From Oreohelix idahoensis (taxonomy: Eukaryota; Mollusca; Gastropoda; Stylommatophora; Oreohelicidae): a DNA stretch of 64,000 nucleotides. The stretch covers positions 264,501-328,500 of the forward strand of contig JAMPIV010010562.1 of the NCBI GenBank assembly GCA_024509875.1, in the 5' to 3' direction. Below the pieces are notes generated by a model, which ran no database searches, was not told where the DNA came from, and worked only from the letters and a program-made list of their open reading frames with translations. The translations under genes and the position numbers were made by a program. Below are positions 1 to 11,320 of this stretch, in pieces. The first letter of the stretch is position 1, and each line of letters begins with the position of its first letter.

Positions 1-3000
1 CCCTCGAATCGGTCGGTTGGATCGGAGGGTTGATCAGTGAGTTAACAATTCACTATCGTAAAACAAGCTATTGTTACCGAAACAGAACCAGGCTCGACAG
101 TAAACATGACTCACTCCAATATCTTGGGGGCTAAGGAGATTTTAAAAATTGGATACTGGAATGTAAGAACTATGTATCAAGACGGAAAATTGGAAGAAGT
201 AATTAAAGAAATGGATAATTATAAGTTGGATATATTGGGTGTCAGCGAGTGTAGATGGACGGGGAAGGGCATAAAATATTTTTCAGAAGAAAAAAAGCAA
301 ATTATATACTCTGGTAGTAATGATAATCGTCACACAGAGGGAGTAGCCATCTTAATGACACAGAAAGCAGCAGCATCGCTTATCAGCTGGGTACCTATCA
401 ATGAGAGGCTAATATTAGCTAGATTTCAGACACGATTTTTCAAGCTCTCAATTGTACAATGTTATGCACCAACTAACGACGCTCTTGATACCACAAAAGA
501 TGACTTCTATGAAGCACTTCTAAGTACCATCAACACAATACCCAAGCATGACATAATAGCAGTCATGGGTGATTTTAACGCCAAAGTAGGTGACAACAAC
601 GATGGAGTACAAAGATATCTCGGTACTCATGGCATAGGCTGTATGAATCAAAATGGCGAAAGACTTCTAGAACTTTGTGAAATATCAAACCTCGTTGTGG
701 CAGACACCATCTTTCCACATAAGAATATCCACAAGATAACATGGAATTCACCTGATGGCAGAACTAAGAACCAGATAGATCACTTCTGCATAAGCGCTAA
801 ATTTCGCTCATCAGTTCAAGACGTCAGAGCATACAGAGGTGCAGAGATCGGAAGCGATCATAACCTCTGCATAGCTAAACTGAGAATTAAACTGAAGAAG
901 TTATACCAACAGAATAAAAATAGAAGAATAGATGTACACAGACTGCAATCAAATGATATAAAGGAGGAATATAATGTCAAAATGAACAACTATTTCGATG
1001 CTTTAGGCAAAATTGACAACGATATCACCACCAAGACAATCGATACTAAATGGGAACAACTGAGAACAGCAATGACAGAAGCAGCAGTAGCGACCACCGG
1101 ATACCTAGTACATAAAAAGAAAAAATGGATGAGAGAAGATACTTGGGATAAAATACAAGAAAGGAAAACAGCAAAACTTAAACTACTAGCGGCAAGTACA
1201 CATAATGCAGTTGAATCTTGCAAACTAACTTATAACTTGTTAAATAAAGAAGTGAAGACAAAAACTCGAAGAGATAAAAGACATTTCATCAATGAACTGG
1301 CCGTAGAAGCTGAAAATGCTGCAAGAACTGGTAATAGTAGGTGCCTTTATCAAATTACAAAACAACTATGTCACCAGCCTACTGCTATGGAAACACCTGT
1401 TAAAGGTAAATTAGGGAATTCAATACCAACAGAAAAAGAACAAATGAAGAGATGGGCTGAGCACTTCATGGAGGTGCTAAACAGACCACCACCAACAGTA
1501 ACACCTGATTTTAATAATGAAACACCCACAACCACCTTGCCAATAACTTGCGATGAATTCACGCTGGACGAGATCAAACAAGCCGTTAAAAGATTAAAAA
1601 ATTTTAAAGCTGCTGGAGTTGACGAAATTTCAGGGAAAATGATTAAAGCAGTTAATGACAACAACCTCTTGAGAATTTTAGATATTATAAATGAAGTATG
1701 GAGAGAAGAACAACCACCACAACAATGGAAAGACAGTATTATTGTAAAGTTACCGAAGAAAGGTGATCTATCAGACTGTAATAACTGGCGTGGTATATCT
1801 CTATTATCAGTACCTGGAAAATTATTATGTTGCATGATGTTAGAAAGACTTAAATTGCATGCTGACGAAAAGATCAGAGAAGAACAAGCGGGTTTCAGGC
1901 CGAAACGATCATGTATTGATCAAATATTCACACTAAGAACAATTATAGAAGAATCAGTGGAAAGGCAATCGCCACTTATTATCACCTTCGTCGATTTTCA
2001 AAAAGCCTTTGATAGTCTACACCGCCCATCATTGTGGAAGATACTTACAATCTATGGTTTTCCAACAAAATATGTGAATATAATCAAAGCGCTATATGAC
2101 AATGCAAGATGTTGTGTTAGAACAAATAAAGGGAATACAGAATGGTTTACAGTAGAAACAGGGGTGAAACAAGGCTGTATTATGTCACCACTACTTTTTG
2201 GAATAGCTATTGATTGGGTTATGAGAAACTATACCCACAATGAACAATTGGGTATAAAATGGACAAATGGAAAATTCCTGGGGGACCTGGATTTCGCAGA
2301 TGATGTAGCATTCTTAAGTTCAACACCAAGACAATCCCAAGAAGCAATAAATAATTTGTGTCATCTCTCGGTTAAAATAGGTCTCCAAATAAATGCCTCT
2401 AAAACTAAAGCTATGAACTTTTCTAACGAGACCTTTGATATCATCTTGAACGGGGAAAAACTACAGAAAGTTGAAAGTTTCAATTATTTAGGCAGTAAAA
2501 TGACTCAGGATGGTGACACAACAAGAGAAATCCATACTAGAATTGCTTTGGCAGCTAGCGCCTTCAATAGATTATCTAACATTTGGAAATTACGATCATT
2601 GAATATACATACCAAGCTTCGTCTGTTTAATTCAAATGTTATCTCAGTGTTAACATACGGCTGTGAGAGTTGGAAAATAACAAAATCATTGGAGAACAAG
2701 CTGAATACATTCGAGAACAAATGTCTTAGAAAACTCATGAACATCAGTTGGAAAGAATTCAAGACTAATCGACAAATAAGAGAAGACTCTAGGCAGAAAT
2801 ATGTCTCCGACTATATAAGGAAAAGACGATGGTCTTATATCGGTCATGTCCTACGAATGCAAAACAACAGAATACCACTACAGGCGCTCACTTGGGTTCC
2901 TGAGGGTAAGAGGAAAAAAGGAAGACCAAAAGAAACACTCAGAAGAACAATAATAAGAGAAGGAAGAACGTTGGGCCTAAATAATGTGCAAGAGCTAAGA

Positions 3001-3090
3001 GGAGTGGCGTCACAACGAACAACCTGGAGAGCACTGGTTTCTGCCTTATGCGCCGTGTTTGGTGCTTAAAGAATTTATTATTATTAATCC
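1..3090 (+). mobile_element. RTE-like non-LTR retrotransposon, 5' end at or beyond window start
   Basis: The element holds one long endonuclease/reverse transcriptase frame and ends about 20 bp after its stop in a short TTATTATTATTA run, the ATT-type microsatellite tail usual in RTE-class LINEs. The 3' junction lies at about 3090, where sequence homologous to the old LTR (3091-4237) starts abruptly, so the LINE inserted into that LTR. Bases 1-105 are the visible 5' leader; I cannot see where the element starts. A target-site duplication cannot be tested because the left flank is outside the window. Confidence 0.8.
106..3069 (+). CDS. LINE ORF: APE endonuclease plus reverse transcriptase (RTE-like)
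   Basis: This 987-residue polyprotein would nick genomic DNA and copy its own RNA into the nick (target-primed reverse transcription). The N-terminal third is an AP-endonuclease-like nuclease: WNVRTM at 18-23, the SEC region with Glu48, GDFNAKVG at 155-162, and SDH at 250-252. It resembles the endonuclease often annotated as craniofacial development protein 2-like in animal genomes. The reverse transcriptase follows: NWRGISLLSVPGK at about 560-572, Asp630 in FVDFQKAFD, GVKQG at about 686-690, and FADD at 730-733. The C-terminus has the RTE-type segment YIGHVLRM and GRPKETLRRT. There is no RNase H and no separate ORF1. The frame has no stop or frameshift and starts at the first ATG, so the copy may be young or active. 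Clade is assigned from motifs only. Confidence 0.9.
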   Translation: MTHSNILGAKEILKIGYWNVRTMYQDGKLEEVIKEMDNYKLDILGVSECRWTGKGIKYFSEEKKQIIYSGSNDNRHTEGVAILMTQKAAASLISWVPINERLILARFQTRFFKLSIVQCYAPTNDALDTTKDDFYEALLSTINTIPKHDIIAVMGDFNAKVGDNNDGVQRYLGTHGIGCMNQNGERLLELCEISNLVVADTIFPHKNIHKITWNSPDGRTKNQIDHFCISAKFRSSVQDVRAYRGAEIGSDHNLCIAKLRIKLKKLYQQNKNRRIDVHRLQSNDIKEEYNVKMNNYFDALGKIDNDITTKTIDTKWEQLRTAMTEAAVATTGYLVHKKKKWMREDTWDKIQERKTAKLKLLAASTHNAVESCKLTYNLLNKEVKTKTRRDKRHFINELAVEAENAARTGNSRCLYQITKQLCHQPTAMETPVKGKLGNSIPTEKEQMKRWAEHFMEVLNRPPPTVTPDFNNETPTTTLPITCDEFTLDEIKQAVKRLKNFKAAGVDEISGKMIKAVNDNNLLRILDIINEVWREEQPPQQWKDSIIVKLPKKGDLSDCNNWRGISLLSVPGKLLCCMMLERLKLHADEKIREEQAGFRPKRSCIDQIFTLRTIIEESVERQSPLIITFVDFQKAFDSLHRPSLWKILTIYGFPTKYVNIIKALYDNARCCVRTNKGNTEWFTVETGVKQGCIMSPLLFGIAIDWVMRNYTHNEQLGIKWTNGKFLGDLDFADDVAFLSSTPRQSQEAINNLCHLSVKIGLQINASKTKAMNFSNETFDIILNGEKLQKVESFNYLGSKMTQDGDTTREIHTRIALAASAFNRLSNIWKLRSLNIHTKLRLFNSNVISVLTYGCESWKITKSLENKLNTFENKCLRKLMNISWKEFKTNRQIREDSRQKYVSDYIRKRRWSYIGHVLRMQNNRIPLQALTWVPEGKRKKGRPKETLRRTIIREGRTLGLNNVQELRGVASQRTTWRALVSALCAVFGA

Positions 3091-4237
3091 CACGCGTAAG
3101 GCATGAAGCACTAACTTTTTTTCAAATAAACAGGGACAAAAAACACTACCAATACACGGTTAGGTTTTGAAAACATGTTTAATGCTTATTAGGAAACATG
3201 ACATTCTACTGTTTTATGTCTGAAATCCTGACATTAGTCTGACAGAACAGTCGAAAAGGCAGGACAGGTGGCGGTTCTAAAACAATAAAAAAAAATACAC
3301 GACTATCCTAGAATACAAATTTTGAACGGAGCCACTTAGCCCCGTTAAATTTATATATTTGGGTTCCTTAGGACTTGCTGACAAAGAATATGTTAAGTGT
3401 TACGCAAATAGTCTAGGAATTAACAAATTATAGCCAAAATAAAATAGTGAGGTTGTCTGACAGCACCAAATCATAATTGCCCAGTGGCATGTTTTGAAAC
3501 CACTATTTTACGGGAAATAGGCCAACAAGTTAAATCCGATTTTATTGGCTAGAAGAATATGAAAGCCTAAACATGATTAGTCGATTGCAAATAATATTTT
3601 TGGTTGTTACGGGAAACGGTAGGAAGGGTACTTTTTTCAAATACTTGTGTAAACATGGTCTTATTGGTTAGACCATTTGATATAGTCAATTAGGAGCGTC
3701 TGTTCAGTGCCACATTTTTAAAATAAACTTACTGAGAAGCAAGTGCGTTGAGATCCAGCTCATATTTTTCTTATGAAAGCCTGGGACAGAGGCAGATCGG
3801 AATTGTGCCATAACTCATCGCCAGTCAACGTATTTGTTTATTATTTCCATGAATTGTGGTAAGCTAGAAATATTTGATCTCTTTTAGATGAAAATTGAAT
3901 GTGAATTGATAATTTATGTCTGTATGTGTGTGGTTCAGTAGCAAACATGAGGCAAAGCCTAGAAAATTGCTCCACCATGAACAAAACTTGTCGGAGAGGA
4001 GTTTAACTACGTAGGACTATATGGAATTGCCAAATAGTACTATGACACCTATCTTATTGAATAGAAGGAAATAAAGCTGAAATTGCAGAGGCGTAGTAAC
4101 CATTAGGGAGAGGAATACTGGTGAATGTTATTACATGAGAATCTAACAGTTGGCCTACGGCGCTGAACTCAGTGTTTGTTATGTATTGTGCTCAGTGTGG
4201 AAATAGATTATAAATTAGTTCTGAAGTAGGAGGTACA
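3091..4237 (+). repeat. Old LTR of the 4238-13742 family, first part
   Basis: Read on the plus strand this matches the reverse complement of the young LTR, about 5100-6235. Examples are the blocks around CACGCGTAAGG (about 3091), AGGTTGTCTGACA (about 3450) and TAAATTAGTTCTGAAGTAGG (4211-4230). Divergence looks like roughly 20 percent. It stops exactly at the 5-bp duplication GTACA and resumes at 13748. The first 400-450 bp of this LTR are absent; the RTE-like LINE sits where they should be. Confidence 0.85.
4233..4237. repeat. Target-site duplication GTACA, left copy
   Basis: GTACA lies directly left of the left LTR. The same five bases (13743-13747) follow the right LTR. Removing the element and one copy restores the old LTR reading across the site, TAGGAGGTACAACCTTC. 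Five bp is the usual Ty3/gypsy duplication size. Confidence 0.92.
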
Positions 4238-6651
4238 TGTGGTAAAGTGGGATGATATAAATATTTATAGGGACTTAGTGTACTGACTGAGATCAGCTGT
4301 GAAGGTATCTGTATCTAATATGTGTAGTGTTTTACAGATAACCTTACTTACTGCCACATTTATATCTCAGTCAGAATTATTCTGGAATATTGTGTTGGCA
4401 ACGTTATATGTCTAGGGTTATGCAAATGATGAAGTGTAAGTCACCACAACAACAACAGATAAACAATTTAATTATTCCACCACACTTGACAATACTGTGA
4501 CACTCACAAACAGTCAACACTCTAGAAGACTATTTTAAAAGATTCAATGATAAATTTCAGATATGTACATATGTATTGATTTTCTCTACAATAGTGATCC
4601 TGATTCAACTACACAGTGAACCAGGCAATATAATAACATATAATTTCAAATATTATGTACACAGATATAAATGTGGTCTTTGCATTGACATACAATATTA
4701 GTATTCTATGTGTGTGAGTTGTGATGTGGTAATATGAGGTAATACTGGTTTTGTTCTTCAAGATAGATTCTTATTAGACATCATGACTGCATGTGCTTGT
4801 GTATGTTTGGAACTAGTATTGGAGATGGTCTCAGTTCCGAACATTAAAACAATTAATTGCCCCTCTTTAATTAAGTTAGTGTCATTTACGAGGGGTACAT
4901 AGTGTTGAGCTCTTTTGGCCACAGTGGGCTTAACTTTCGTGATGGCGGCAGGCAAGGACTCCTCTGCTCGACTATTCACTGTTTCTGAAGACACCTCACT
5001 GGTTACTATAGGGACCCAAGAGTATGTTGTAGCCTCTGGATTCAGCAAACGCTCAGACCAGGTGCGGCTTCAATAACTAGGACCACAGTCCCTGAAACAA
5101 GAAGGATGTACCTTCTACTTCAGAACTAATTTATACTATCTGGCTAGACTGAGCACATTACATCACAAACACAGAGTTCAGAGCTTTAGTTTAACTGCTA
5201 TCTTCTTCTGAAGCAGCTTACTCCAGTATTAACCTCCTTAATGGTTACTACGCCTCTGCACTTTCAGCTATAAGTCCTTCCATATCATAAGGTAGGTGTC
5301 AGTGTACTATGTGGTAATTCCATGTAGTTTGACTTTTCTCCGACACCTTCTGTTCAGGTTGGAGCAATATATATATAGATATAGGCCTTGTCTCATGTTC
5401 GCTACTGAACTGCACATATATACAGACATAAATTATCAACGTACATTCAATTTTCATTAAAAAGAGATCAAATATTTCAACCTACCAAAATTCAAGGAAA
5501 TAAACACAGATACGTTGACTAGCAATGAATGTAGGCACAAATACTGGCACAAATTCCCATCTGCTTATGTTCCAGGCTTTTATTTAGCAAAAATATGAGC
5601 TGGCTTCAACGCACTGTTGCTTTATCAAGCTTATTTGAACTAGTGGTCTCGAACTAACGCTATCAATTAACTATATTAACAGACCTAACCAATCAGGCCA
5701 TCTCTACCCAATCGTTTGAAAAAAGTACTCTTACTTCCGTCTCCCTTGACAACAAAAGATAGCATTTATAGTCCGACTAATCGTGTTTAGCCTTACATAT
5801 CATTCCATCCAATCAATTCAAATGTAACTTGTGGCCTATTTCCGTACAATGGTGGTTTAAAATTCTGCCACTGAGCGACTCCGAGTTTTTAGGTTGTCTG
5901 ACACCCTCATTATTTTCTTTTGCCTATAATTTATTAATTCCTGGACTATTTGCGTAACACTTAACATATTCTGTGTCAGCAAGCCCAAGGAATCCAAATA
6001 TCTCAATCTAAGGGAGCTAGGTGGCTGCGTTCAAAATGTGCATTTTCTACCACCTCCTGTTCACTTCAATCCCCATGTGGTGTCTGGGTACTGTCATGTT
6101 TTCAAACGTAAATCCATCTAATGTCATCTTTCCTAATAAGAGTTTTCCAGGTTTTTTAAAACCTAACTCTGGGAAGGGTAGTGTTTTTATCACTGTCCGT
6201 CTGAAAAAAAGTTAGTGCATGTGGCCTTACACGCGTGATAGTAGTAATTGTATATCGCGTTACGCTTGTTGGGGGTGGCATTAATAGCGAGACGCGTGTT
6301 TAGTGTTGCATGCGTTCCTGATTTTCAGCCCTCCCTTCTTTCCATCCTACATCCATCTGTCCATTCGTAGTGTAATTAATTTAGGTCATACGCAGTGTGC
6401 CTCTCAATGTTTTTTCTTAGAAATGCAATACCCGTTTTAATGTGTTGTGGAAACGCTTGTATTATGCAGTGGCTTATATTTAACGTGGAAACGTTACAAT
6501 TTGCAGACGAAGCATAAAACAAAGGGGATTTCGAGTACTGTCATTGTGACAGCACTGTTCTTTACCATTCGTCTTCCTTTTATAGAATTTATTTGTTAGG
6601 CTTTACATTTACTTTTTAATTTATATATGTGGATTAGAATATTTCACGACA
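4238..6651 (-). repeat. 3' LTR of the minus-strand element
   Basis: This 2414-bp direct repeat matches 11321-13742. On the element's strand it runs from TGTCGTGAAATA (6651) to TACCACA (4238), with TG/CA ends. It is long for a Ty3/gypsy LTR. Small open frames (4758-5048 minus with a TTG start, 6021-6215 plus) recur in both LTRs simply because the LTRs are copies; I do not call them genes. Confidence 0.95.
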
Positions 6652-6671
6652 CCTCCCCTCTTAAAACAGAC
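6652..6671 (-). promoter_or_regulatory. Polypurine tract of the minus-strand element
   Basis: Read on the element's strand, the bases just before the 3' LTR are AAGAGGGGAGG followed immediately by TGTCG. A G-rich purine run touching the 3' LTR is the expected primer for second-strand synthesis. Confidence 0.75.
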
Positions 6672-6712
6672 ATCTTATGTCAGTCCTTTATTCTATATAC
6701 ACATAGAGAAAT

Positions 6713-9700
6713 TTATTCTTTCTGGGGCTTACGGTGATTCTCATCACACTGATGGCGGCTTAAAAAATCCGCTCCCAGATTTGTTTTTCCACTTATATAC
6801 TCTATGCTAAACTCAAATGGCTGTAGCAATAATGACCAACGGAGTAATCTAGTGTTCTCATGCCTAGCTTGTGCTAGAAACGACAAGGGTTTGTGATCCG
6901 TTTGCAACTTAAATGCCTTCCCATACAGATAAATATTGAATTTCTTTATCGCCCATATTACTGCAAGACATTCTTTTTCGCTAGTTGAGTAGTTGGTTTC
7001 AGCTTTATTCAACTTTCTGCTAGCATATGCCACTGGGCTTAATTCCCCATCCAATGCATCTGATTTCTGTAGCAGAGTTGCACCTAACCCAATATTACTG
7101 GCATCCGTTCTTACTACAAATTCCTGACTTAAGTCAGGTAGTTTCAAAATAGGTTTACTTGTGAGCTTTTCCTTCAATTCTTGGTAAGCCATTTCACATT
7201 GTGGTGTCCATGTAATTCGATCTGGGTTTCCTTTACGTGTCAAATCAGTTAACGGTGCACATATGGAATTAAAGTTTTTGATATACTTTTGGTAGAAACC
7301 ACATAATGAGACAAAGGATCTCACGTCTTTCTTGGTTTGTGGTCTCGGGGCTTTCTTTAGTTTCTCCAAATTCTTTGGGTCAGGGGTCATATTTCCCTGA
7401 TAAACTGTGTGTCCCAGGAATTCCAATTCTTTACATCCAACGCAACATTTGGTTGGTCGGGCTGTTAAATTCGCTTCCCTAAGTCGATTAAACAGCATGT
7501 TCAGAGAGTCAATGTGTTCCTCAAAGGTTTCTGTTGCTATAAGGATATCATCCATGAAATTTTTAATGCATGGGTTATTCAGAGGGTCCAATAATTTTCT
7601 CATCATTCTAGAGAAGACACTAGGTGCATTCTTCAATCCAAATGGCAATCTGTTAAACTCATAGTGTCCTTCTGAGGTACTAAAAGCTAGATATGGTCTA
7701 ACCTCAGGCTTTACTGGAATTTGATAGTATCCTTTACTCAAATCCACTTTTGAGAAATACTTAGCTTTATTTAGCCTGGCAAACAACTGATTTGTATCCG
7801 GCAATGGATCCACCTGTCCTTCTGTAATAGCATTCAGTCTCCTGTAATCTATACAGAGTCTATGTTCTCCAGAGGGTTTCCTTAAAAGTACAACACTGGA
7901 ACTATACGAAGATTCACTGTGTGAAATAATTCCTTCCTTCAACAAATAGTCTATCTCTTCCTTCAAAGCTTTCTCCTTAGCAAAAGGAATCGAATAAGGC
8001 TTCATACAGACAGGTGTGGGGTCTATCAGTTTCATATCATATTCCAATAAGTTTGTATGCCCCGGTCGATCTGTTAACACCTCTGTATGATTATCTAGAA
8101 CCTGTTGCACTCTCTCCTTCTGATTTTTCGTTAAATGCGTACTGATTTTCACCTGTGCCGCTGTCTCACAGGGGTGTAATGGATATTCAAATGATGAAAG
8201 TGGTTCCTTCTTCATCTCCATTGCAATGGACAAGGTTAGCAAGTGTGTCTCTTCCTGATGTTCTCTTTCCAAATATTTCTTCAGGAGATTCACATGATAG
8301 ATTTTTTCTTTCCCCTTCTTATCTATCTTATAATTGGTTCTAGACACCTTCTCTAGAACTGTATATGGACCTTGCCATCCAATTTGTAACTTATTCTGAT
8401 TTCCGGGTAAAAGAAGCAGTACCTTCTCTCCCACAGCCAAATCTCTGTCTTTTGCCTTCCTGTTATAATAAGCAGCATGTTTCTTCCTGGCTTGTTTCAA
8501 ATTTTCATTGGCAAGTTTCCAGCCAGTTTTTAAACGAGTGGTCAGCTCATTTACATATTGGTATGAGGATGTAATATTTTCCTCTGCTTTTTCATCCGTC
8601 CACGTTCTTAACAGTGCTTCAAGTGGACCTTTTATTGGCCTTCCAAACAATAATGTTGCCGGGGCCATACCGGTTGAACTATGGGGTACCTCCCGATAAG
8701 CAAAGAGGGCGGCGTGAAGGTACTGATCCCATGTATCTGGTTTTTCGTGTGCCAACTTTCTCAGGATCGACATCAACGTGCCGATAAATCTTTCCACTTG
8801 GCCGTTCCCTTGGGGATGATACACACTACAATGGTAGTGTTTGGCCTGGAAGATCCTGAAAACTTCTTCAGTTAGTTTCCCCTTGAACTGAGAGCCATTA
8901 TCAGTCAAGATTTGATTGGGAAAGCCTAACCTTGTGAAAATTGTGAGTAATGCCTCTGCCACATGTTTAGAATCAATCGATGACAGGGCTACCGCCTCTC
9001 CCCACATAGAACAAGTGTCCACCAGAGTCAGAATGTAGCTGTTCCTTCTCTTAGTTCGAGTGAGAGGTCCCACAAGATCCACGGCAACTCTCTCAAAGGG
9101 TGTTCCCACTATGGGCATTTCTCCCAGAGTTGCTGGTGCAGTCCAATGTTTAGGTGCTACTCGTTGGCACTCTGGACAGGATTTTACATATCGTTTGATA
9201 TCTTCAGTTATTCCTGGCCAGAAATAGTGACAAGCTATTCGCTGTCCTGTTGCGCTGATCCCCATATGACCACTGAAGGGAATCGCGTGCCCTAGTTCCA
9301 ACACTTTAGTCCTATATGAAGTGGGAAGAACCAGCTGTCCGTGACCATTGGATTCAGATCCAGCCTTCCTATAAATCAGTTTGTTCTTCATATAGAATTC
9401 TCCCTTGCCTGGAGGTGTATGTGATTTGGGCAACTTCTTGAAACACGGCTTGAGTGTTTTGTCCTCCGCCTGTGCCTTCCTCATCTCATCTGGATGAGTA
9501 TTTATTGGATTATCCTCCTCCTTTTTAGACTGTGATCTGGTCTGCACTGTTGCCAATATCACAGGTCTCTTGGGATTCCCCAAGAAGACATATCTACACC
9601 CCAATATCAGAGGGTAGATTGGCTCATTTATCACTGCTGCTTTTATGATTCCTTCCACATATCGCGTTTTCACCTTTATCCGGGCGACGGGAAGTGTCAT

Positions 9701-11116
9701 GGTAGCTACATCCTTGGTTGCAGTTTGAATCTCCACTGTTTCTGTGGTGTATTGATCCGCCTGCACCAGGTGAGAACTCACAACGGAATCGTAATCTAAA
9801 CCGGTATCATATAAACATCTTATAGTGACACCATTACAGATGACATCTTCACACACTGGGGGGTGGTATGGTTCCTGTAGTTCTGCAGGTTTGACCTTTT
9901 TTTCCTTTTTCCCCGATGTCATAGCAGCACAATGAGGAGGTTTCCTTCTACAATGGTCAGTGTCATGATTGTTCATCTTACAATTCTTACACCACCTTTT
10001 CCCTTGGTTGAAGGATTTTCTTTCATCATATTTCCTTTCATCGAATTGTGGGTTTTTATTTTTATTTTCATACCGTGGCCTATCAAATTGGTGCTTACCT
10101 TTGTTTTGATCCCTATGATCAAATTTATTAAAGTTCTGTGGTGCCCTAAAATTATCCACCTGTTTCTTTTTATTACCTGATACTTCTGCTTGGGCCGCTT
10201 GATACCTTTCTGCAACATTTAGCAACTCACCCAGTCTCTCTGCACCTTGTTCCATGAGAAACTTTCTCAGGTCTGGAGCCATGGACTCTCTTAATTGTTC
10301 TATAAGGACCATTTCCTTAAGATCTTGGGTTTTCCCCAGAGAAGTCCATTTCTCCAAGTATGTCTCTATCCGTGCAGAGAACTGGTGATAGGTTTCACCT
10401 GACAGTAGTTTAGCATTCCTAAATTTTTTTCTGTAAAATTCTGCGTTCTTCTCATATCTTAACAAAAGAGCCTGCTTTAGCATGTCATAATTTTCCTGAT
10501 CATCTCTGTGCATTTTGGCAAAAACTTCATAAGCTGCCCCACGAAGTCCTTGAGATAACTTTAAGCTCCACCTTTCTCTCTCTAACCCATATGTGGTAGC
10601 TAATAATTCGTATCTATTTATATAGCTCTCAATATCATCGTCTTTCTCAACAAAATGATCTAAATGAAAGTTCATAGCTGAGGTTGAGGCTCCCTGAGTA
10701 GCAGTAGCATCAGAGGCAAAGGGACTGGCACCATTTTCAGGAGCAGGACCCTGAAACTCAAACTCCCTTAGTCGTAGCTCATGTTCCCTTTGTAATCTCT
10801 TCTCCTCCTTTTCTGCTTCCCTTTCTGCAGCTAATCTCTTCTCTTCCCTTTCTGCAGCTAATCTCTTGTCTTCTCTTTCTGCAGCCTTTCTTCTTTCCTC
10901 GGCTTCCAATGCGTTAGCCTCTTTGTCAGCCTCAATCTGCAACCTCTTAGCCTCAGCCTCTAACCTTCTTTCGGCCTCTTTTTCTAATCTTCTTTCTTCC
11001 CGTTCAATAAATTTGTCACATTCAGTAGTGACATAGGTAATCATAACTTGCCCCTCTAATCCCAACTCTTTTGCAGTCTGTACAGCCGCAGATCGAAATT
11101 TGGCCAGGTCCGCCAT
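6713..11116 (-). CDS. Gag-Pol polyprotein, Gmr1-type Ty3/gypsy element
   Basis: One 1467-residue frame carries all retrotransposition functions. Residues 35-118 are a charged Glu/Lys/Arg coiled coil. Residues 145-315 look like a Gag core, rather SCAN-like. A CCHC zinc knuckle (C376, C379, H384, C389) binds RNA. The protease motif is DTG at 437-439. Integrase follows: zinc-binding H610, H617, C647 and C650, then catalytic D680, D739 and E775 with 35 residues between the last two, then a GWQGPY C-terminal segment at about 913-918. Reverse transcriptase has Asp1125 and FMDD at 1187-1190. RNase H has D1338, the SEKE region near 1380, and D1407. There is no env frame; the stop lies about 60 bp before the LTR. 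The start is the ATG at 11116, about 200 bp from the 5' LTR. Every catalytic motif looks intact. No Gag/Pol stop or frameshift is seen, so both would come from one protein. Confidence 0.95.
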   Translation of the reverse strand: MADLAKFRSAAVQTAKELGLEGQVMITYVTTECDKFIEREERRLEKEAERRLEAEAKRLQIEADKEANALEAEERRKAAEREDKRLAAEREEKRLAAEREAEKEEKRLQREHELRLREFEFQGPAPENGASPFASDATATQGASTSAMNFHLDHFVEKDDDIESYINRYELLATTYGLERERWSLKLSQGLRGAAYEVFAKMHRDDQENYDMLKQALLLRYEKNAEFYRKKFRNAKLLSGETYHQFSARIETYLEKWTSLGKTQDLKEMVLIEQLRESMAPDLRKFLMEQGAERLGELLNVAERYQAAQAEVSGNKKKQVDNFRAPQNFNKFDHRDQNKGKHQFDRPRYENKNKNPQFDERKYDERKSFNQGKRWCKNCKMNNHDTDHCRRKPPHCAAMTSGKKEKKVKPAELQEPYHPPVCEDVICNGVTIRCLYDTGLDYDSVVSSHLVQADQYTTETVEIQTATKDVATMTLPVARIKVKTRYVEGIIKAAVINEPIYPLILGCRYVFLGNPKRPVILATVQTRSQSKKEEDNPINTHPDEMRKAQAEDKTLKPCFKKLPKSHTPPGKGEFYMKNKLIYRKAGSESNGHGQLVLPTSYRTKVLELGHAIPFSGHMGISATGQRIACHYFWPGITEDIKRYVKSCPECQRVAPKHWTAPATLGEMPIVGTPFERVAVDLVGPLTRTKRRNSYILTLVDTCSMWGEAVALSSIDSKHVAEALLTIFTRLGFPNQILTDNGSQFKGKLTEEVFRIFQAKHYHCSVYHPQGNGQVERFIGTLMSILRKLAHEKPDTWDQYLHAALFAYREVPHSSTGMAPATLLFGRPIKGPLEALLRTWTDEKAEENITSSYQYVNELTTRLKTGWKLANENLKQARKKHAAYYNRKAKDRDLAVGEKVLLLLPGNQNKLQIGWQGPYTVLEKVSRTNYKIDKKGKEKIYHVNLLKKYLEREHQEETHLLTLSIAMEMKKEPLSSFEYPLHPCETAAQVKISTHLTKNQKERVQQVLDNHTEVLTDRPGHTNLLEYDMKLIDPTPVCMKPYSIPFAKEKALKEEIDYLLKEGIISHSESSYSSSVVLLRKPSGEHRLCIDYRRLNAITEGQVDPLPDTNQLFARLNKAKYFSKVDLSKGYYQIPVKPEVRPYLAFSTSEGHYEFNRLPFGLKNAPSVFSRMMRKLLDPLNNPCIKNFMDDILIATETFEEHIDSLNMLFNRLREANLTARPTKCCVGCKELEFLGHTVYQGNMTPDPKNLEKLKKAPRPQTKKDVRSFVSLCGFYQKYIKNFNSICAPLTDLTRKGNPDRITWTPQCEMAYQELKEKLTSKPILKLPDLSQEFVVRTDASNIGLGATLLQKSDALDGELSPVAYASRKLNKAETNYSTSEKECLAVIWAIKKFNIYLYGKAFKLQTDHKPLSFLAQARHENTRLLRWSLLLQPFEFSIEYISGKTNLGADFLSRHQCDENHRKPQKE

Positions 11117-11320
11117 TTTATATCAGGTAATTAAATAAAATATTTAACTAAACAATATAATCTGTAATTATATATCCAATGGACAAAACAGGCACCAAGA
11201 GCTCAACCTTATTTAATTCCACCCAAGGATACCTTTTAACTTTTTATATTCCCTGAAGTGAATTACCCCCAATATTTATACTAGTAAAGGATTCAATATC
11301 CCGGACCGGACCCCAATATA
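11117..11320 (-). promoter_or_regulatory. Leader and candidate primer-binding site of the minus-strand element
   Basis: This 204-bp stretch separates the 5' LTR from the gag ATG. On the element's strand it opens TATATTGGGGTCCGGTCC, so a PBS beginning TGGGGTCCGG lies about 5 bases inside the LTR edge. I could not match it to a specific tRNA from memory. Confidence 0.55.

Noticed and set aside
1371..1835. 154-codon antisense frame in the RTE-like LINE, and similar antisense frames in the other retroelements
   Set aside because: Shadows of the real reverse-transcriptase frames.
4758..5048. 96-codon frame on the sense strand of both LTRs of the first element (also 11843-12133)
   Set aside because: It starts with TTG, not ATG, is kept only because the LTRs are copies, and the old LTR does not preserve it clearly.
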